Assembly (NCBI RefSeq): GCF_010730745.1
Contig: NZ_AP022615.1
Coordinates: forward strand, 372,001 to 436,000
Direction of reading: 5' to 3'
From: Mycobacterium heidelbergense
GTDB lineage: Bacteria; Actinomycetota; Actinomycetes; Mycobacteriales; Mycobacteriaceae
DNA: 64,000 nucleotides
Under the pieces are notes generated by a model, which did no database searches, had not been told where the DNA came from, and worked only from the letters and a program-made list of their open reading frames with translations. Each line of letters opens with the position of its first letter. Position 1 is the stretch's first letter. The translations under genes and the position numbers were made by a program. Shown in pieces: positions 16,668-25,428 of the stretch.

Positions 16668-17840
16668 TCAGTCGACGCGCCGAAGCGTGTCCGGGGTGAG
16701 ATCTTTGAGCGTCCGATATCCGTCGACGGCCATGATCAGGTCCGCCTCGGCGAGCAGCGCGCGCAGGACGTGCACGACGCCGTCGACGCCCCCGAGCGCC
16801 AGGCCGTAGGCGTACGGGCGGCCGACGCCCACCGCGGTCGCGCCCAGCGCGAGCGCCTTGATGACGTCGGCGCCGCTGCGGATGCCCGAATCGAAGAGCA
16901 CGGGCAGCCCGTCGGCGGCCTCCACCACCCCGGGCAGGCAATCGATCGCGGGCAGGCCGCCGTTGGCCTGCCGGCCGCCGTGGTTGGAGCAGTAGATGCC
17001 GTCGACGCCGCCGTCCCTGGCGCGCCGGGCGTCGTCGGGGTGGCAGATCCCCTTCACGAGCAGCGGCAGGTCGGTCAGTGACCGCAGCCACGGGAGGTCG
17101 TCCCAGGTCAGCGGCGATCCGAAGACCTGCACCCAGCGCAGCACCGCGCCTTGCGGATCCTCCTCCGGCGGGCGCTGCAGGCCGGCGCGAAACACCGGGT
17201 CGCTGGTGTAGTTGGCCAGGCAGTGCCCGCGCAGCTGCGGAAAGTTCGACGTGCTCAGGTCCCGCGGGCGCCAGCCCGTGACCCAGGTGTCGAGGGTGAC
17301 GACGATGCCCTTGAAGCCGGCCGCCTCGGCGCGGTGCACCAGGCTCGCGGCCAGGTCCCGGTCGGTCGGGGTGTACAGCTGGAAGAACCCGGGCGTGTCG
17401 CCCAGCGCGGCGGCGACGTCTTCCATCGGGTCGACGGTCAGCGTCGAGGCCACCATCGGGACGCCGGTGACCGCGGCCGCGTGGGCGGTGGCCAGGTCGC
17501 CGTGGCCGTCCTGCGCGCAGAGGCCGATGACGCCGATCGGCGCCATGAAGAGCGGCGACGGCAGGGTCATCCCGAACAGCTCGACGGACAGGTCGCGTTG
17601 AGCGGCGCCGACGAACATCCGCGGGATGAGCCCCCACCGCTCGAAGGCCGTGCAGTTGGCCTGCTGCGTGCGCTCGTCGCCCGCTCCCCCGGCGACGTAG
17701 GACCACACGGACGGCGGCAGCGCCGCCTCGGCCTTGCCCTCGAGCTCCGCGAAGGCCATCGGCAGCGACGGCACCACCCCGCCCAGGCCCCGCAGGTAGA
17801 TCTCGTTCTGGTAGTCCCCGAAATGGGGCGGCACTGCCAT
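16668..17840 (-). CDS. Lactate 2-monooxygenase (FMN-dependent)
   Basis: A 390-residue alpha-hydroxy-acid-oxidising flavoprotein closest in memory to M. smegmatis lactate 2-monooxygenase, which turns L-lactate and O2 into acetate, CO2 and water. Family marks are LPPSVWSYVAGGAGDE near the start, the FMN-phosphate and substrate region LLVKGICHPDDA, the catalytic His in YCSNHGGRQANGG and VLFDSGIRSGADVIKALALG. The C-terminal GYRTLKDLTPDTL also fits. It is not part of the M. tuberculosis order here and starts 1 bp after the viuB stop, so it has joined that transcript. Confidence 0.88.
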   Translation of the reverse strand: MAVPPHFGDYQNEIYLRGLGGVVPSLPMAFAELEGKAEAALPPSVWSYVAGGAGDERTQQANCTAFERWGLIPRMFVGAAQRDLSVELFGMTLPSPLFMAPIGVIGLCAQDGHGDLATAHAAAVTGVPMVASTLTVDPMEDVAAALGDTPGFFQLYTPTDRDLAASLVHRAEAAGFKGIVVTLDTWVTGWRPRDLSTSNFPQLRGHCLANYTSDPVFRAGLQRPPEEDPQGAVLRWVQVFGSPLTWDDLPWLRSLTDLPLLVKGICHPDDARRARDGGVDGIYCSNHGGRQANGGLPAIDCLPGVVEAADGLPVLFDSGIRSGADVIKALALGATAVGVGRPYAYGLALGGVDGVVHVLRALLAEADLIMAVDGYRTLKDLTPDTLRRVD

Positions 17841-17841
17841 G

Positions 17842-18687
17842 TCAGCCGGCCTCCGCCTCGGCCAGTTCTTTCTTCCACTGCCGGAACGTCTCTTCGGTGC
17901 GGCCGCGCCGCCAGTAGCCCGAGATCGACGACGCCCATTTGGCGTCCACGCCGCGCTCGTTGCGGATGTAGGGCCGCAGGTTGTGCATGACGGCTTGCGC
18001 TTCGCCGTGGATGAAGACGTGCACCTGCCCGGGCAGCCACGGGGCGTTGGTGACGGCGTCGATCAGCGGCGCGAAGTCGCCGGCGCGGTCCTCGGGAACC
18101 AGATCGGCGCGGCCGCCGCGATAGATCCAGCTGACCTCGACGGATTCCGGTGCGGTCAAGGGGATCTCGTCTTCCTGGCCGGCGACTTCGATGAACGCCT
18201 GGCCGACGGCGTTGGGGGGCAGGGCCTCCAGCGCCGCGGCGATGGCCGGCAGCGCCGACTCGTCGCCGGCCAGCAGGTGCCAGTCGGCGGCCGGGTCGGG
18301 GGTGTAGGCGCCGCCGGGCCCCATCAGGTAGATCGGCTGGCCGGGTTGGGCCGCCGCGGCCCACATGCCCGCGACCCCGTGCTCGCCGTGCACGACGATG
18401 TCGATCGTGAGCTCGCGGGCGGCGGCGTCGACATGGCGGACCGTCATGGTCCGCACCGAAGGCCTTTTGTCGGGGGGCAGGCCGGCGAAGCTGTCCAGGG
18501 TCAACGGCCGGGGCAACCCGGCCACGTCGACATCGTCCGGGACGAACACCAGCTTGACGTACGAGTCGGTGAATTTGCTCGGCACGAAGGCGTCGAAATG
18601 ACCGCTCCCAAGCACCACCCGGACCATGTGGGGCGTGAGCTGGTGAGTGCGGACAACTTCGAAGCTCTGCAGAGGTCGACCTGCCAC
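17842..18687 (-). CDS. viuB: Siderophore-interacting protein (ViuB family)
   Basis: A 281-residue FAD-dependent ferric-siderophore reductase-like protein (Rv2895c position). The N-terminal flavin-binding domain contains RTMTVRHVDAAARELTIDIVVHGEHGVAGMW split over the usual RxMTVR and HGxxGPA-like motifs; the C-terminal SIP domain contains WHLLAGDESALPAIAAALE and the GEAQAVMHNLRPYIRNERG segment. It probably releases iron from mycobactin or carboxymycobactin in the cytosol. The GTG start directly abuts the dprA stop. Confidence 0.9.
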   Translation of the reverse strand: MAGRPLQSFEVVRTHQLTPHMVRVVLGSGHFDAFVPSKFTDSYVKLVFVPDDVDVAGLPRPLTLDSFAGLPPDKRPSVRTMTVRHVDAAARELTIDIVVHGEHGVAGMWAAAAQPGQPIYLMGPGGAYTPDPAADWHLLAGDESALPAIAAALEALPPNAVGQAFIEVAGQEDEIPLTAPESVEVSWIYRGGRADLVPEDRAGDFAPLIDAVTNAPWLPGQVHVFIHGEAQAVMHNLRPYIRNERGVDAKWASSISGYWRRGRTEETFRQWKKELAEAEAG

Positions 18688-19848
18688 TTATCCTCCTGTC
18701 CAGACCCGACCCCCGTCGACTATACGAGCGGCGCCACGGACAATTCGCCATCGCCCGTCGTCGCGCAGCGCCAGCCCGGCCACCTCGAGGATCGCCAGCG
18801 GCCCCAGCACCCGCTCAGGCGGCAGTCCCGACGCGACCGCGATCTCGTCGACGCTGGCGGCGCCGCGGCCGGGCAATGCCTCGTACACCCGGCGCTCGGC
18901 GTCGCTCAGCCCGTCGAGCGCCGTGGCCGGGTGCGGTTCCTCGGGTGCCAGCTCGCCGATGCGGCCGACGAGCTCGACGACGTCGTCGGCGCGGGTGACC
19001 AGTTCGGCTCCGTTGCGCAGCAGCGCATGACACCCCGCCGACGCCGACGACGTCACGGGCCCGGGCACCGCGGCCACCACCCGGCCCAAGGCCCGCGCCC
19101 AGGCGGCGGTGCTCGCCGCGCCGCTGCGCAGGCCCGCTTCCACCACCACGGCCGCCCCCGCGGCGGCGGCGACCAGCCGGTTGCGGGTCAGGAACCGGTG
19201 CCGGGCCGGGCGGACACCCGGCGGGTATTCGGTGAACAGCAGCCCGTGCCGGCCGATGCGATGCAGCAGCGTCGAATGACCGGACGGATAGGGGATGTCG
19301 AGCCCGCCGGCGAGCACGGCGACGGTGATCCCGTCGCAGTCGAGCGCCGCGCGGTGCGCGGCGCCGTCGATGCCGTAGGCGCCCCCGGACACCACCGCGA
19401 CGTCGCGCTCAACCAGCCCGGCCGCCAGGTCGGCGGCCACCTGCTCGCCGTAGCCGGTCGAGGCGCGGGTTCCGACCACCGCGGCCGCGCGCTGCGCCAC
19501 CTCGTCGAGGCGGGCGGGTCCCAGTGCCCACAACACCAGCGGCGGCCCGCCGCGGGACCGGACTTCGGCGCCGTCGAACGCGGCGAACGCGAGCAGCGGC
19601 CACTCGTCGCAGCCGGGCGTGATCAGTCGCCCGCCGCGACGGGCGAGCAATTCGAGATCCGCTGCGGCCCGGTCTATTTCGCGCCTCGCCTCGGTGTGCC
19701 GTGCCACGCCGTCGTCGACCAGCCCACGCCGGACGCGGTCGGCCGCCTCCACCGCGCCGGCGCGGTTCACCAGGGCGGCCAGCTCCGCGCACGGCGGTTC
19801 GGCCACCCGCGACAGGTAGGCCCATGCCCGCGACACCGGATCGCTCAT
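18688..19848 (-). CDS. dprA: DNA-processing protein DprA/Smf family
   Basis: A 386-residue protein with the DprA Rossmann-like core: VVGTRASTGYGEQVAADLA, VSGGAYGIDGAAHRAAL, LAGGLDIPYPSGHSTLL, and the RNRLVAAAAGAAVVVEAG strand. In competent bacteria DprA loads RecA on incoming single strands; its role in mycobacteria is unclear. A C-terminal winged-helix (VDEIAVASGLPPERVLGPLAILEV) is present. The ATG overlaps the yifB stop by 4 bp. Matches Rv2896c. Confidence 0.94.
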   Translation of the reverse strand: MSDPVSRAWAYLSRVAEPPCAELAALVNRAGAVEAADRVRRGLVDDGVARHTEARREIDRAAADLELLARRGGRLITPGCDEWPLLAFAAFDGAEVRSRGGPPLVLWALGPARLDEVAQRAAAVVGTRASTGYGEQVAADLAAGLVERDVAVVSGGAYGIDGAAHRAALDCDGITVAVLAGGLDIPYPSGHSTLLHRIGRHGLLFTEYPPGVRPARHRFLTRNRLVAAAAGAAVVVEAGLRSGAASTAAWARALGRVVAAVPGPVTSSASAGCHALLRNGAELVTRADDVVELVGRIGELAPEEPHPATALDGLSDAERRVYEALPGRGAASVDEIAVASGLPPERVLGPLAILEVAGLALRDDGRWRIVRGAARIVDGGRVWTGG

Positions 19849-21356
19849 CGCCGCGCCCCCGCTTGCCGGAAGCTGAGCGCGGCGGCGACCTCGTCGAGCC
19901 CGGGCGATGCCAGGCCGGCCAGGTCGGCCAGGCTCCACGCGACCCGCAACGTGCGATCCAGGCCGCGGATGCTGAGCAGCCCGCGGTCCAGCGCCCTTTT
20001 CAGCGGGTCCATCGCGGCGTCGCCGGGGCGAAACTTTCGCCGCAGCAGCGTCCCGCTGACTTCGGCGTTGGTGCGGAACCCGTAGGGTCGCCAACGCTCG
20101 GCGGCCGCGTCGCGCGCCGCCGCCACCCGCCGGCGCACCTGCGCCGTCGATTCGCCGTCGGTGACCGCGAATGCCCCGGCGCGCACCGGATGCATCTGCA
20201 CCCGCAGGTCCACCCGGTCCATCAGCGGCCCGGACAGCTTGCCCAGATAGCGGCGTTTGGCCGCCCCGGCGCAGACGCAGTCCTGCGGATCGGCCGGCGC
20301 GCACGGGCACGGGTTGGCCGCCAGCACGAGCTGGAAGCGGGCCGGGTAGCGGGCCACGCCGTCGCGGCGGGCAAGGCGAATTTCCCCGTCCTCCAACGGT
20401 GTTCGCAGGGCTTCCAGCGCGCTGACGCGGATCTCGGCGCATTCGTCGAGGAACAGCACGCCGCGATGCGCCCGGCTGACGGCGCCGGGGCGGGCCATCC
20501 CCGAACCCCCGCCGACGAGCGCCGCCACGGTGGAACTGTGGTGTGGCGCCACGAACGGCGGCAGGGTGATCAACGGAGTATCCGCCGACAGCAGCCCCGC
20601 CACCGAGTGGATCGCGGTGACCTCCAGGGACTCGCTTTCCGACAGCGGCGGCAGCAATCCCGGAAGACGTTGCGCCAGCATCGTTTTGCCCACTCCGGGC
20701 GGCCCGGTCAGCATGAGGTGATGCGCCCCGGCGGCGGCGACCTCCACCGCGAACCGCGCCTGCGCCTGCCCGACCACGTCGGCCAGATCCGCCGTCGGCT
20801 CCGGCTCCGTGACGCCCGCGCTGATCCTGTGGTGCAACCCGCCGGAGCCGCCGAGCCAGCCCTGCAGTTGCCGCAGCGTGCGCACGCCCCAGACGTCGAT
20901 CCCGTCGACGAGGCTGGCCTCGGCCAAGTTGTCGGCCGGGACGACGACGGCCGGCCAGCCGTCGCGTTTGGCGGCCAGCACGGCGGGCAGCACCCCGCGC
21001 ACCGGCCGGACCCGCCCGTCCAGCGAGAGCTCGCCGAGCAGCACCGTCTTTTCCAGGCGTTCCCACGGGTGCTTGCGCTGCGCCGAAAGCACCGCGGCGG
21101 CCAGCGCGATGTCGTAGACCGATCCCATCTTCGGCAGCGTCGCGGGCGAGAGCGCGAGCGTGAGCCGGGCCTGGGGCCAGCTGTTGCCGCAGTTGGTGAC
21201 CGCCGCGCGGACCCGGTCCCGCGACTCCTGCAGGGCCGCATCGGGCAGCCCGACCAGGTGCACACCGGGCAGCCCGGAGGTGATGTCGGCCTCGATTTCC
21301 ACGATCGCGCCGTCCAGCCCGCGGACCGCGACCGAGAACGCGCGCCCCAGCGCCAT
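19845..21356 (-). CDS. YifB/ComM family Mg-chelatase-like AAA ATPase
   Basis: A 503-residue protein of the ComM/YifB family (Rv2897c). It has an N-terminal Lon-protease-like fold region (SGLPGVHLVGLPDAALQESR), then a Mg-chelatase-type AAA domain with Walker A GPPGVGKTMLAQRLPGLLP, Walker B VLFLDECAEI and a cysteine cluster NPCPCAPADPQDCVC, and a C-terminal lid with RTLRVAWSLADLAG. In Haemophilus ComM is a branch-migration helicase for transformation. It is coupled at both ends by short overlaps with yraN and dprA. Confidence 0.93.
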   Translation of the reverse strand: MALGRAFSVAVRGLDGAIVEIEADITSGLPGVHLVGLPDAALQESRDRVRAAVTNCGNSWPQARLTLALSPATLPKMGSVYDIALAAAVLSAQRKHPWERLEKTVLLGELSLDGRVRPVRGVLPAVLAAKRDGWPAVVVPADNLAEASLVDGIDVWGVRTLRQLQGWLGGSGGLHHRISAGVTEPEPTADLADVVGQAQARFAVEVAAAGAHHLMLTGPPGVGKTMLAQRLPGLLPPLSESESLEVTAIHSVAGLLSADTPLITLPPFVAPHHSSTVAALVGGGSGMARPGAVSRAHRGVLFLDECAEIRVSALEALRTPLEDGEIRLARRDGVARYPARFQLVLAANPCPCAPADPQDCVCAGAAKRRYLGKLSGPLMDRVDLRVQMHPVRAGAFAVTDGESTAQVRRRVAAARDAAAERWRPYGFRTNAEVSGTLLRRKFRPGDAAMDPLKRALDRGLLSIRGLDRTLRVAWSLADLAGLASPGLDEVAAALSFRQAGARR

Positions 21357-21742
21357 CAGCCGATCCCCTGCAGGTGCGTGAGCTCCGGGGTGCGGCCTGA
21401 ATTTTTAGGCCCGACCCGCACCCCGATCACGTCGATGCGCAGCGCCGCCCACCGCCGGTCTTGTCCCGCCAGCCACAGCGCGGCCAGCCGGCGCAACCGC
21501 GCGACCTTGCGGGGCGTCACCGCGTGCGCCAGCCCGCCATAGCCGTCGCCGGTGCGGGTTTTCACCTCGACGAACACCACCGTTCCGGTGGCCTCGTCGG
21601 CGGCGATCACGTCCAGCTCGCCGTAGCGGCAGCGCCAGTTGCGGCTCAAGATCCGCAACCCCATCCTCGTCAGGTGGTCCACGGCGAGCGCCTCGCCCAT
21701 CGCTCCCAGCTGGATCCGGGTCATCGTCGTTTCGGTGGTCAT
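21356..21742 (-). CDS. YraN/UPF0102 nuclease-like protein
   Basis: A 128-residue protein of the UPF0102 family with a restriction-endonuclease-like fold: LGAMGEALAVDHL, RNWRCRYGELDVIA (the E..D pair) and VVFVEVKTRTGDGYGG (E-x-K). Function is unknown. ATG 21742 gives MTTETTMTRIQLGAMGE, as in Rv2898c; codons further upstream are open but not conserved. It overlaps yifB by one base. Confidence 0.9.
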   Translation of the reverse strand: MTTETTMTRIQLGAMGEALAVDHLTRMGLRILSRNWRCRYGELDVIAADEATGTVVFVEVKTRTGDGYGGLAHAVTPRKVARLRRLAALWLAGQDRRWAALRIDVIGVRVGPKNSGRTPELTHLQGIG

Positions 21743-21847
21743 GGCGGCCAGGGTGCCCGGGATCGGCGACATGGCGAGGCTCCGAGGCGCCGAATGGCCA
21801 CCGATGCGACCAGTTATCCCCAGTCGCGGATCTATCAACAGGGATGC

Positions 21848-21946
21848 TTACGTGATGCGGTCCGCCCTGGTGTAGATGTTCATCGAGTCCTCCCGCAGGA
21901 AGGCCACCAGCGTTATCCCGGATTCCTCGGCCTGGCGGGCCGCGCC
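21848..21946 (-). pseudogene. fdhD: fdhD C-terminal remnant
   Basis: About 32 codons ending in a stop read AARQAEESGITLVAFLRE then DSMNIYTRADRIT, the C-terminal end of the FdhD sulfurtransferase needed for formate dehydrogenase activity. Upstream codons lose any similarity, and no start, no CxxC region and no fdhF gene are present. In M. tuberculosis fdhD and fdhF (Rv2899c-Rv2900c) fill this gap between the yraN and DUF2469 genes, so this is the scar of their deletion. Confidence 0.7.
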
Positions 21947-22065
21947 GTCCCGAAACCAGGGGTGGCGAAATTCGCGAGTCGATACTCTCGGATAGAAGGG
22001 GCGTGAGCGGCCGGCGCCGCCGCTGGCCATACGGCGCGGGCGACACCGCGGGAACGGGGCACAAC

Positions 22066-22821
22066 GTGGCAGACGAATCGAATGCGGACCCGGGCGGCGG
22101 GAAGGCCGACCCGGCGACCGTCTTCGCCGCCCTCGCCGAGATCATCTATCGGGGCTCCGACGCCAGGGAGATGTACGCGGCCATCTGCGTCGCGGCGACC
22201 CTGAGCATCCGCGGCTGCGATCACGCCAGCCTGCTGGTGCGTGAAGGCGACCGGTACGTCACCGTCGGCGCGAGCGATCGGATCGCGCAGGCGGTCGACG
22301 AACTCGAGCGGCGGGCCGGCGACGGCCCGTGCATCGACGCGATCGAGGAAGAGACTCCGCAGATCGACACGGACCTGACGTCGCCGTCCCTGTGGCCCAG
22401 GCTGGCGTCCGTCCTGGTCGAGGAGACGCCGGTGCGCGGGGCCATGGGCTTTCGGCTCCTGGTCGACAAACGCAAGGGGGCCGCTCTCAACCTCTTCAGC
22501 GACAGCCCCAACCTGTTCGACGCCGAGTCCGCCGGGCGGGCGGCGGTGCTGGCCGCGTTCGCCAGCGTGGCCATCAACGCCGTCGCCAAGGGGGAAGACG
22601 CCAGCACCCTGCGCCAGGGGCTGCTCAGCAACCGCGAGATCGGCAAGGCCGTCGGCATGTTGATGCTGCTGCACGAGTTGACCGAGGATCAGGCGTTCGA
22701 TCTGCTGCGCCGGCACTCCCAGGACGTCAACGTCAAGCTGGCCGAGGTGGCGCGGGCGGTCATCGAGAATCGCGGTCAGCTGCCATCCAACGACGAGAAC
22801 CAGCCCCTGACGAGCCGGTGA
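22066..22821 (+). CDS. GAF-ANTAR RNA-binding antiterminator-type regulator
   Basis: A 251-residue regulator with a GAF sensor domain (about residues 15-165, including GDGPCIDAIEEETPQIDTD and MGFRLLVDKRKGAALNLFS) and a C-terminal ANTAR domain (LLSNREIGKAVGMLMLLHEL...AFDLLRRHSQDVNVKLAEVA). Such proteins bind dual-hairpin RNAs to suppress termination. The GTG at 22066 is preceded by a GGGAACGGGG site; a GTG at 22003 in frame is possible. It occupies the place of the lost fdhF-fdhD genes and is convergent with the DUF2469 gene. Confidence 0.85.
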   Translation: MADESNADPGGGKADPATVFAALAEIIYRGSDAREMYAAICVAATLSIRGCDHASLLVREGDRYVTVGASDRIAQAVDELERRAGDGPCIDAIEEETPQIDTDLTSPSLWPRLASVLVEETPVRGAMGFRLLVDKRKGAALNLFSDSPNLFDAESAGRAAVLAAFASVAINAVAKGEDASTLRQGLLSNREIGKAVGMLMLLHELTEDQAFDLLRRHSQDVNVKLAEVARAVIENRGQLPSNDENQPLTSR

Positions 22822-22827
22822 CCGGCG

Positions 22828-23133
22828 CTATTCCGGCAGCCGCAGCTCGGGCTTCTCGACCTCTTCGATGTTGACGTCCTTGAAGGTGACCACCCGCACC
22901 TGCTTGACGAACCGCGCCGGACGGTACATGTCCCACACCCAGGCGTCGGACAGCCGCAGCTCGAAGTACACCTCGCCGTCGGCGTTGCGTGGCATCATCT
23001 CCACGCTGTTGGCCAGGTAGAAGCGCCGCTCGGTTTCCACGACGTAGCTGAACTGGCCGACGATGTCCTTGTATTCGCGGTACAGCGAGAGCTCCATCTC
23101 GGTTTCGTACTTTTCGAGATCTTCTGCACTCAT
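22828..23133 (-). CDS. DUF2469 protein
   Basis: A 101-residue acidic protein conserved in actinobacteria (Rv2901c). It begins MSAEDLEKYETEMELSLYRE and contains VVETERRFYLANSVEMMPR and VYFELRLSDAWVWDMYRPAR. There is no signal peptide or membrane segment. Function unknown; in mycobacteria it always sits after rnhB, 44 bp away here. Confidence 0.9.
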   Translation of the reverse strand: MSAEDLEKYETEMELSLYREYKDIVGQFSYVVETERRFYLANSVEMMPRNADGEVYFELRLSDAWVWDMYRPARFVKQVRVVTFKDVNIEEVEKPELRLPE

Positions 23134-23177
23134 CTGCTCAGACGTCCTTCTCCCTGACTGCTACTGGCCATCTTTCC

Positions 23178-23897
23178 TCACCGGTATCCGTCGCGCTCAG
23201 CCGGAGGGTCGGGTTTACACTCGGCCACCACCCGCGCGCCCGACCCGGTCGCCACCCGCCGGACGTTGATGAACGAATAGCGGTGCTGGGAGCACGGGCC
23301 CAGCCGGGTCAGCGCCCTCGAATGCGCCGGGGTGCTGTAGCCCTTGTGGTCGGCGAAGCCGTAGCCGGGATGGTCGGCGTCCATCGCGACCATCAGCCGG
23401 TCGCGGCTGACCTTCGCCAGCACGCTGGCCGCGGCGATGCAGGCGGCCACGGCGTCTCCCCCGACCACCGGCAGCGACGGCATCGGCAGGCCGGGCACGC
23501 GGAAGCCGTCGCTCAGCACGTAGCCCGGGCGCACGGCCAGGCCGGCCACCGCGCGGCGCATGCCCTCGATGTTGGCCACGTGCACCCCGCGCCGGTCGAC
23601 CTCGTGCGACGGGATGAACACCACGTGATAGGCCACCGCGTAGCGACGGATCAGCGGGAACAGCTTCTCCCGGGCCTTTTCCGTGAGCTTTTTCGAATCG
23701 TCAAGCTCCGCAAGGCTTTCCAGCCGGTTCGGACTCAGCACGCAGGCCGCCACCACCAGCGGGCCCGCGCAGGCGCCGCGGCCCACCTCGTCCACCCCGG
23801 CCACCGGCCCCAGGCCACTGCGGTGCAGCGCGGATTCCAGGGTGCGCAATCCGGACGACTTGCGGATCACCGTCCGCGGCGGCCAGGCGGTCGCCAT
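23178..23897 (-). CDS. rnhB: Ribonuclease HII
   Basis: Cuts RNA in RNA-DNA hybrids, including single ribonucleotides in DNA. The 239-residue product has the active-site motif GVDEVGRGACAGPLVVAA, the DDSKKLTEKAREKLF segment, and the IAAASVLAKVSRDRLM helix followed by HPGYGFADHKGYSTPAH. It begins at ATG 23897, 2 bp after the lepB stop. Confidence 0.95.
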   Translation of the reverse strand: MATAWPPRTVIRKSSGLRTLESALHRSGLGPVAGVDEVGRGACAGPLVVAACVLSPNRLESLAELDDSKKLTEKAREKLFPLIRRYAVAYHVVFIPSHEVDRRGVHVANIEGMRRAVAGLAVRPGYVLSDGFRVPGLPMPSLPVVGGDAVAACIAAASVLAKVSRDRLMVAMDADHPGYGFADHKGYSTPAHSRALTRLGPCSQHRYSFINVRRVATGSGARVVAECKPDPPAERDGYR

Positions 23898-23899
23898 GG

Positions 23900-24745
23900 C
23901 TACTGGCTCTGCTGGGGGTTCACCGATCCCACGCCGCCCCACCGCGACGGCGGCCACACGATGAACCTCGCCTTGCCGATGACGTTGGACACCGGCACGG
24001 TCCCCGACGTCGGGTCGCCCGTGCACAGGATGCCCTTGAGCGCGTCGGGCGGGGTGCTGGTGCAGTGGGCCCGCGAGTCCGCGGAATGCGTGCGGTTGTC
24101 GCCCATCACCCACAGCCGCCCGGGCGGGACGGCGACCGGCCCGAACTCGCTGCCCAGGCACGGGTACTTCGACGGGTCGGCCATCATGGTGCCCGCGTTC
24201 AGGTACGGCTCCTTGAGCGCCCTGCCGTTGACCGTCAACCCGGTATCCGCCCGGCACTGCACCGTCTGTCCGCCGACCGCGATCACCCGCTTGACCAGGT
24301 CGTTCTCGTCGGGCGGCACGAAACCGACGAAGGACAGCGTGTTCTGCACCCAGCGCAGCGCGGTGTTGTTCGAGCGGATCGACTTGTATCCGGCGTTCCA
24401 CGACGGCGGCCCCTTGAAGACGACCACATCGCCGGGCCGCGGCGAGCCGAAGCGGTAGGTGAGCTTGTCCACCATGATCCGGTCGCCGACGCAGCCCGGG
24501 CACCCGTGCAGCGTCGGCTCCATGGATTCCGACGGGATCAGGTAGGGGCGCGCGACGAACGTCAGCATCACGTAGTAGAGGACCACCGCGATCACCGCCA
24601 GGATCGCGAATTCCCGCAGCGCGGACTTCTTCTTGGGCTCCGGCTCGACCGCTTCGGGGGGCGCGTCGGGGTCGCGGGTGGAGACCTTCGGCTCCGATTC
24701 ACCGGCGTCGGGCCGGGGCTCGGGTGACTCCGGGGTATCGGTCAC
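23900..24745 (-). CDS. lepB: Signal peptidase I
   Basis: Removes Sec and Tat signal peptides at the outer face of the membrane. The 281-residue protein has an acidic, proline-rich cytoplasmic N-terminus, one membrane helix (about residues 45-65) and the catalytic domain with Ser in PSESMEPTLHG, Lys in LVKRVIAVGGQTV and the box WVMGDNRTHSADSRAH. It matches Rv2903c and lies in the rplS-lepB-rnhB run. Confidence 0.95.
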   Translation of the reverse strand: MTDTPESPEPRPDAGESEPKVSTRDPDAPPEAVEPEPKKKSALREFAILAVIAVVLYYVMLTFVARPYLIPSESMEPTLHGCPGCVGDRIMVDKLTYRFGSPRPGDVVVFKGPPSWNAGYKSIRSNNTALRWVQNTLSFVGFVPPDENDLVKRVIAVGGQTVQCRADTGLTVNGRALKEPYLNAGTMMADPSKYPCLGSEFGPVAVPPGRLWVMGDNRTHSADSRAHCTSTPPDALKGILCTGDPTSGTVPVSNVIGKARFIVWPPSRWGGVGSVNPQQSQ

Positions 24746-24796
24746 GAGATCAGGGTAGCCAGCACAGTTCGCGGCCCCGCCGACCGGGAACGCCGG

Positions 24797-25138
24797 TCAG
24801 CGCTTCTCCTTGATCTTGGCCTTCTTGCCGCGGAGTTCACGCAGGTAGTACAGCTTGGCGCGGCGGACATCGCCACGGGTCACCACCTCGATATGGTCGA
24901 TGTTCGGCGAATGCACCGGGAAGGTCCGCTCGACGCCAACCCCGTAGCTCTCCTTGCGCACGGTGAACGTCTCGCGGATGCCCCCGCCCTGTCGGCGGAT
25001 CACCGCACCCTTGAACACCTGGATGCGCTCCTTGGCGCCCTCGATGACCTTGACGTGCACGTTGATGGTGTCGCCCGGGCTGAAGGCCGGGATGTCGTCG
25101 CGCAGCGACGCCTGGTCGACGAAGTCCAGCCTGTTCAT
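24797..25138 (-). CDS. rplS: 50S ribosomal protein L19
   Basis: The 113-residue L19 protein at the 30S-50S interface: MNRLDFVDQASLRDDIPAF at the start, VIRRQGGGIRETFTVRK in the core and the basic end LRELRGKKAKIKEKR. Start chosen at ATG 25138; the frame is open further upstream but this is the standard length. The 290-bp gap to lppW (25139-25428) carries the divergent promoters and shows no gene. Confidence 0.97.
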   Translation of the reverse strand: MNRLDFVDQASLRDDIPAFSPGDTINVHVKVIEGAKERIQVFKGAVIRRQGGGIRETFTVRKESYGVGVERTFPVHSPNIDHIEVVTRGDVRRAKLYYLRELRGKKAKIKEKR

Positions 25139-25428
25139 CTGAGAAGACACTTCCTTGCGGTCGCGGCTTGCGACGGCTGCCCACACGCGGGCGTGGGGCG
25201 GTCATCGAGCCGATGGGTTTTCTGGCTTCCGTGGGCGTCTCGCAGCAGGCGAGAACAAGCCCGGCCCGCTGACAGCTTCGAGACAACTGACCAATTGTGC
25301 CAGACGGCCCGTGCGCTTTGAAAATCACGTGTAAACGTCGCGGTTCGTCCCGGCCGACGGCGCTGGTGAATGGTACATATGACTCGGGTCGAAACAGGTG
25401 CACGTCGGAGCGTCGGAGGTGATCGAGC

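Noticed and set aside
17839..20085. 748-codon plus-strand frame over viuB and dprA
   Set aside because: Low-complexity shadow translation; viuB and dprA on the other strand have complete family motifs.
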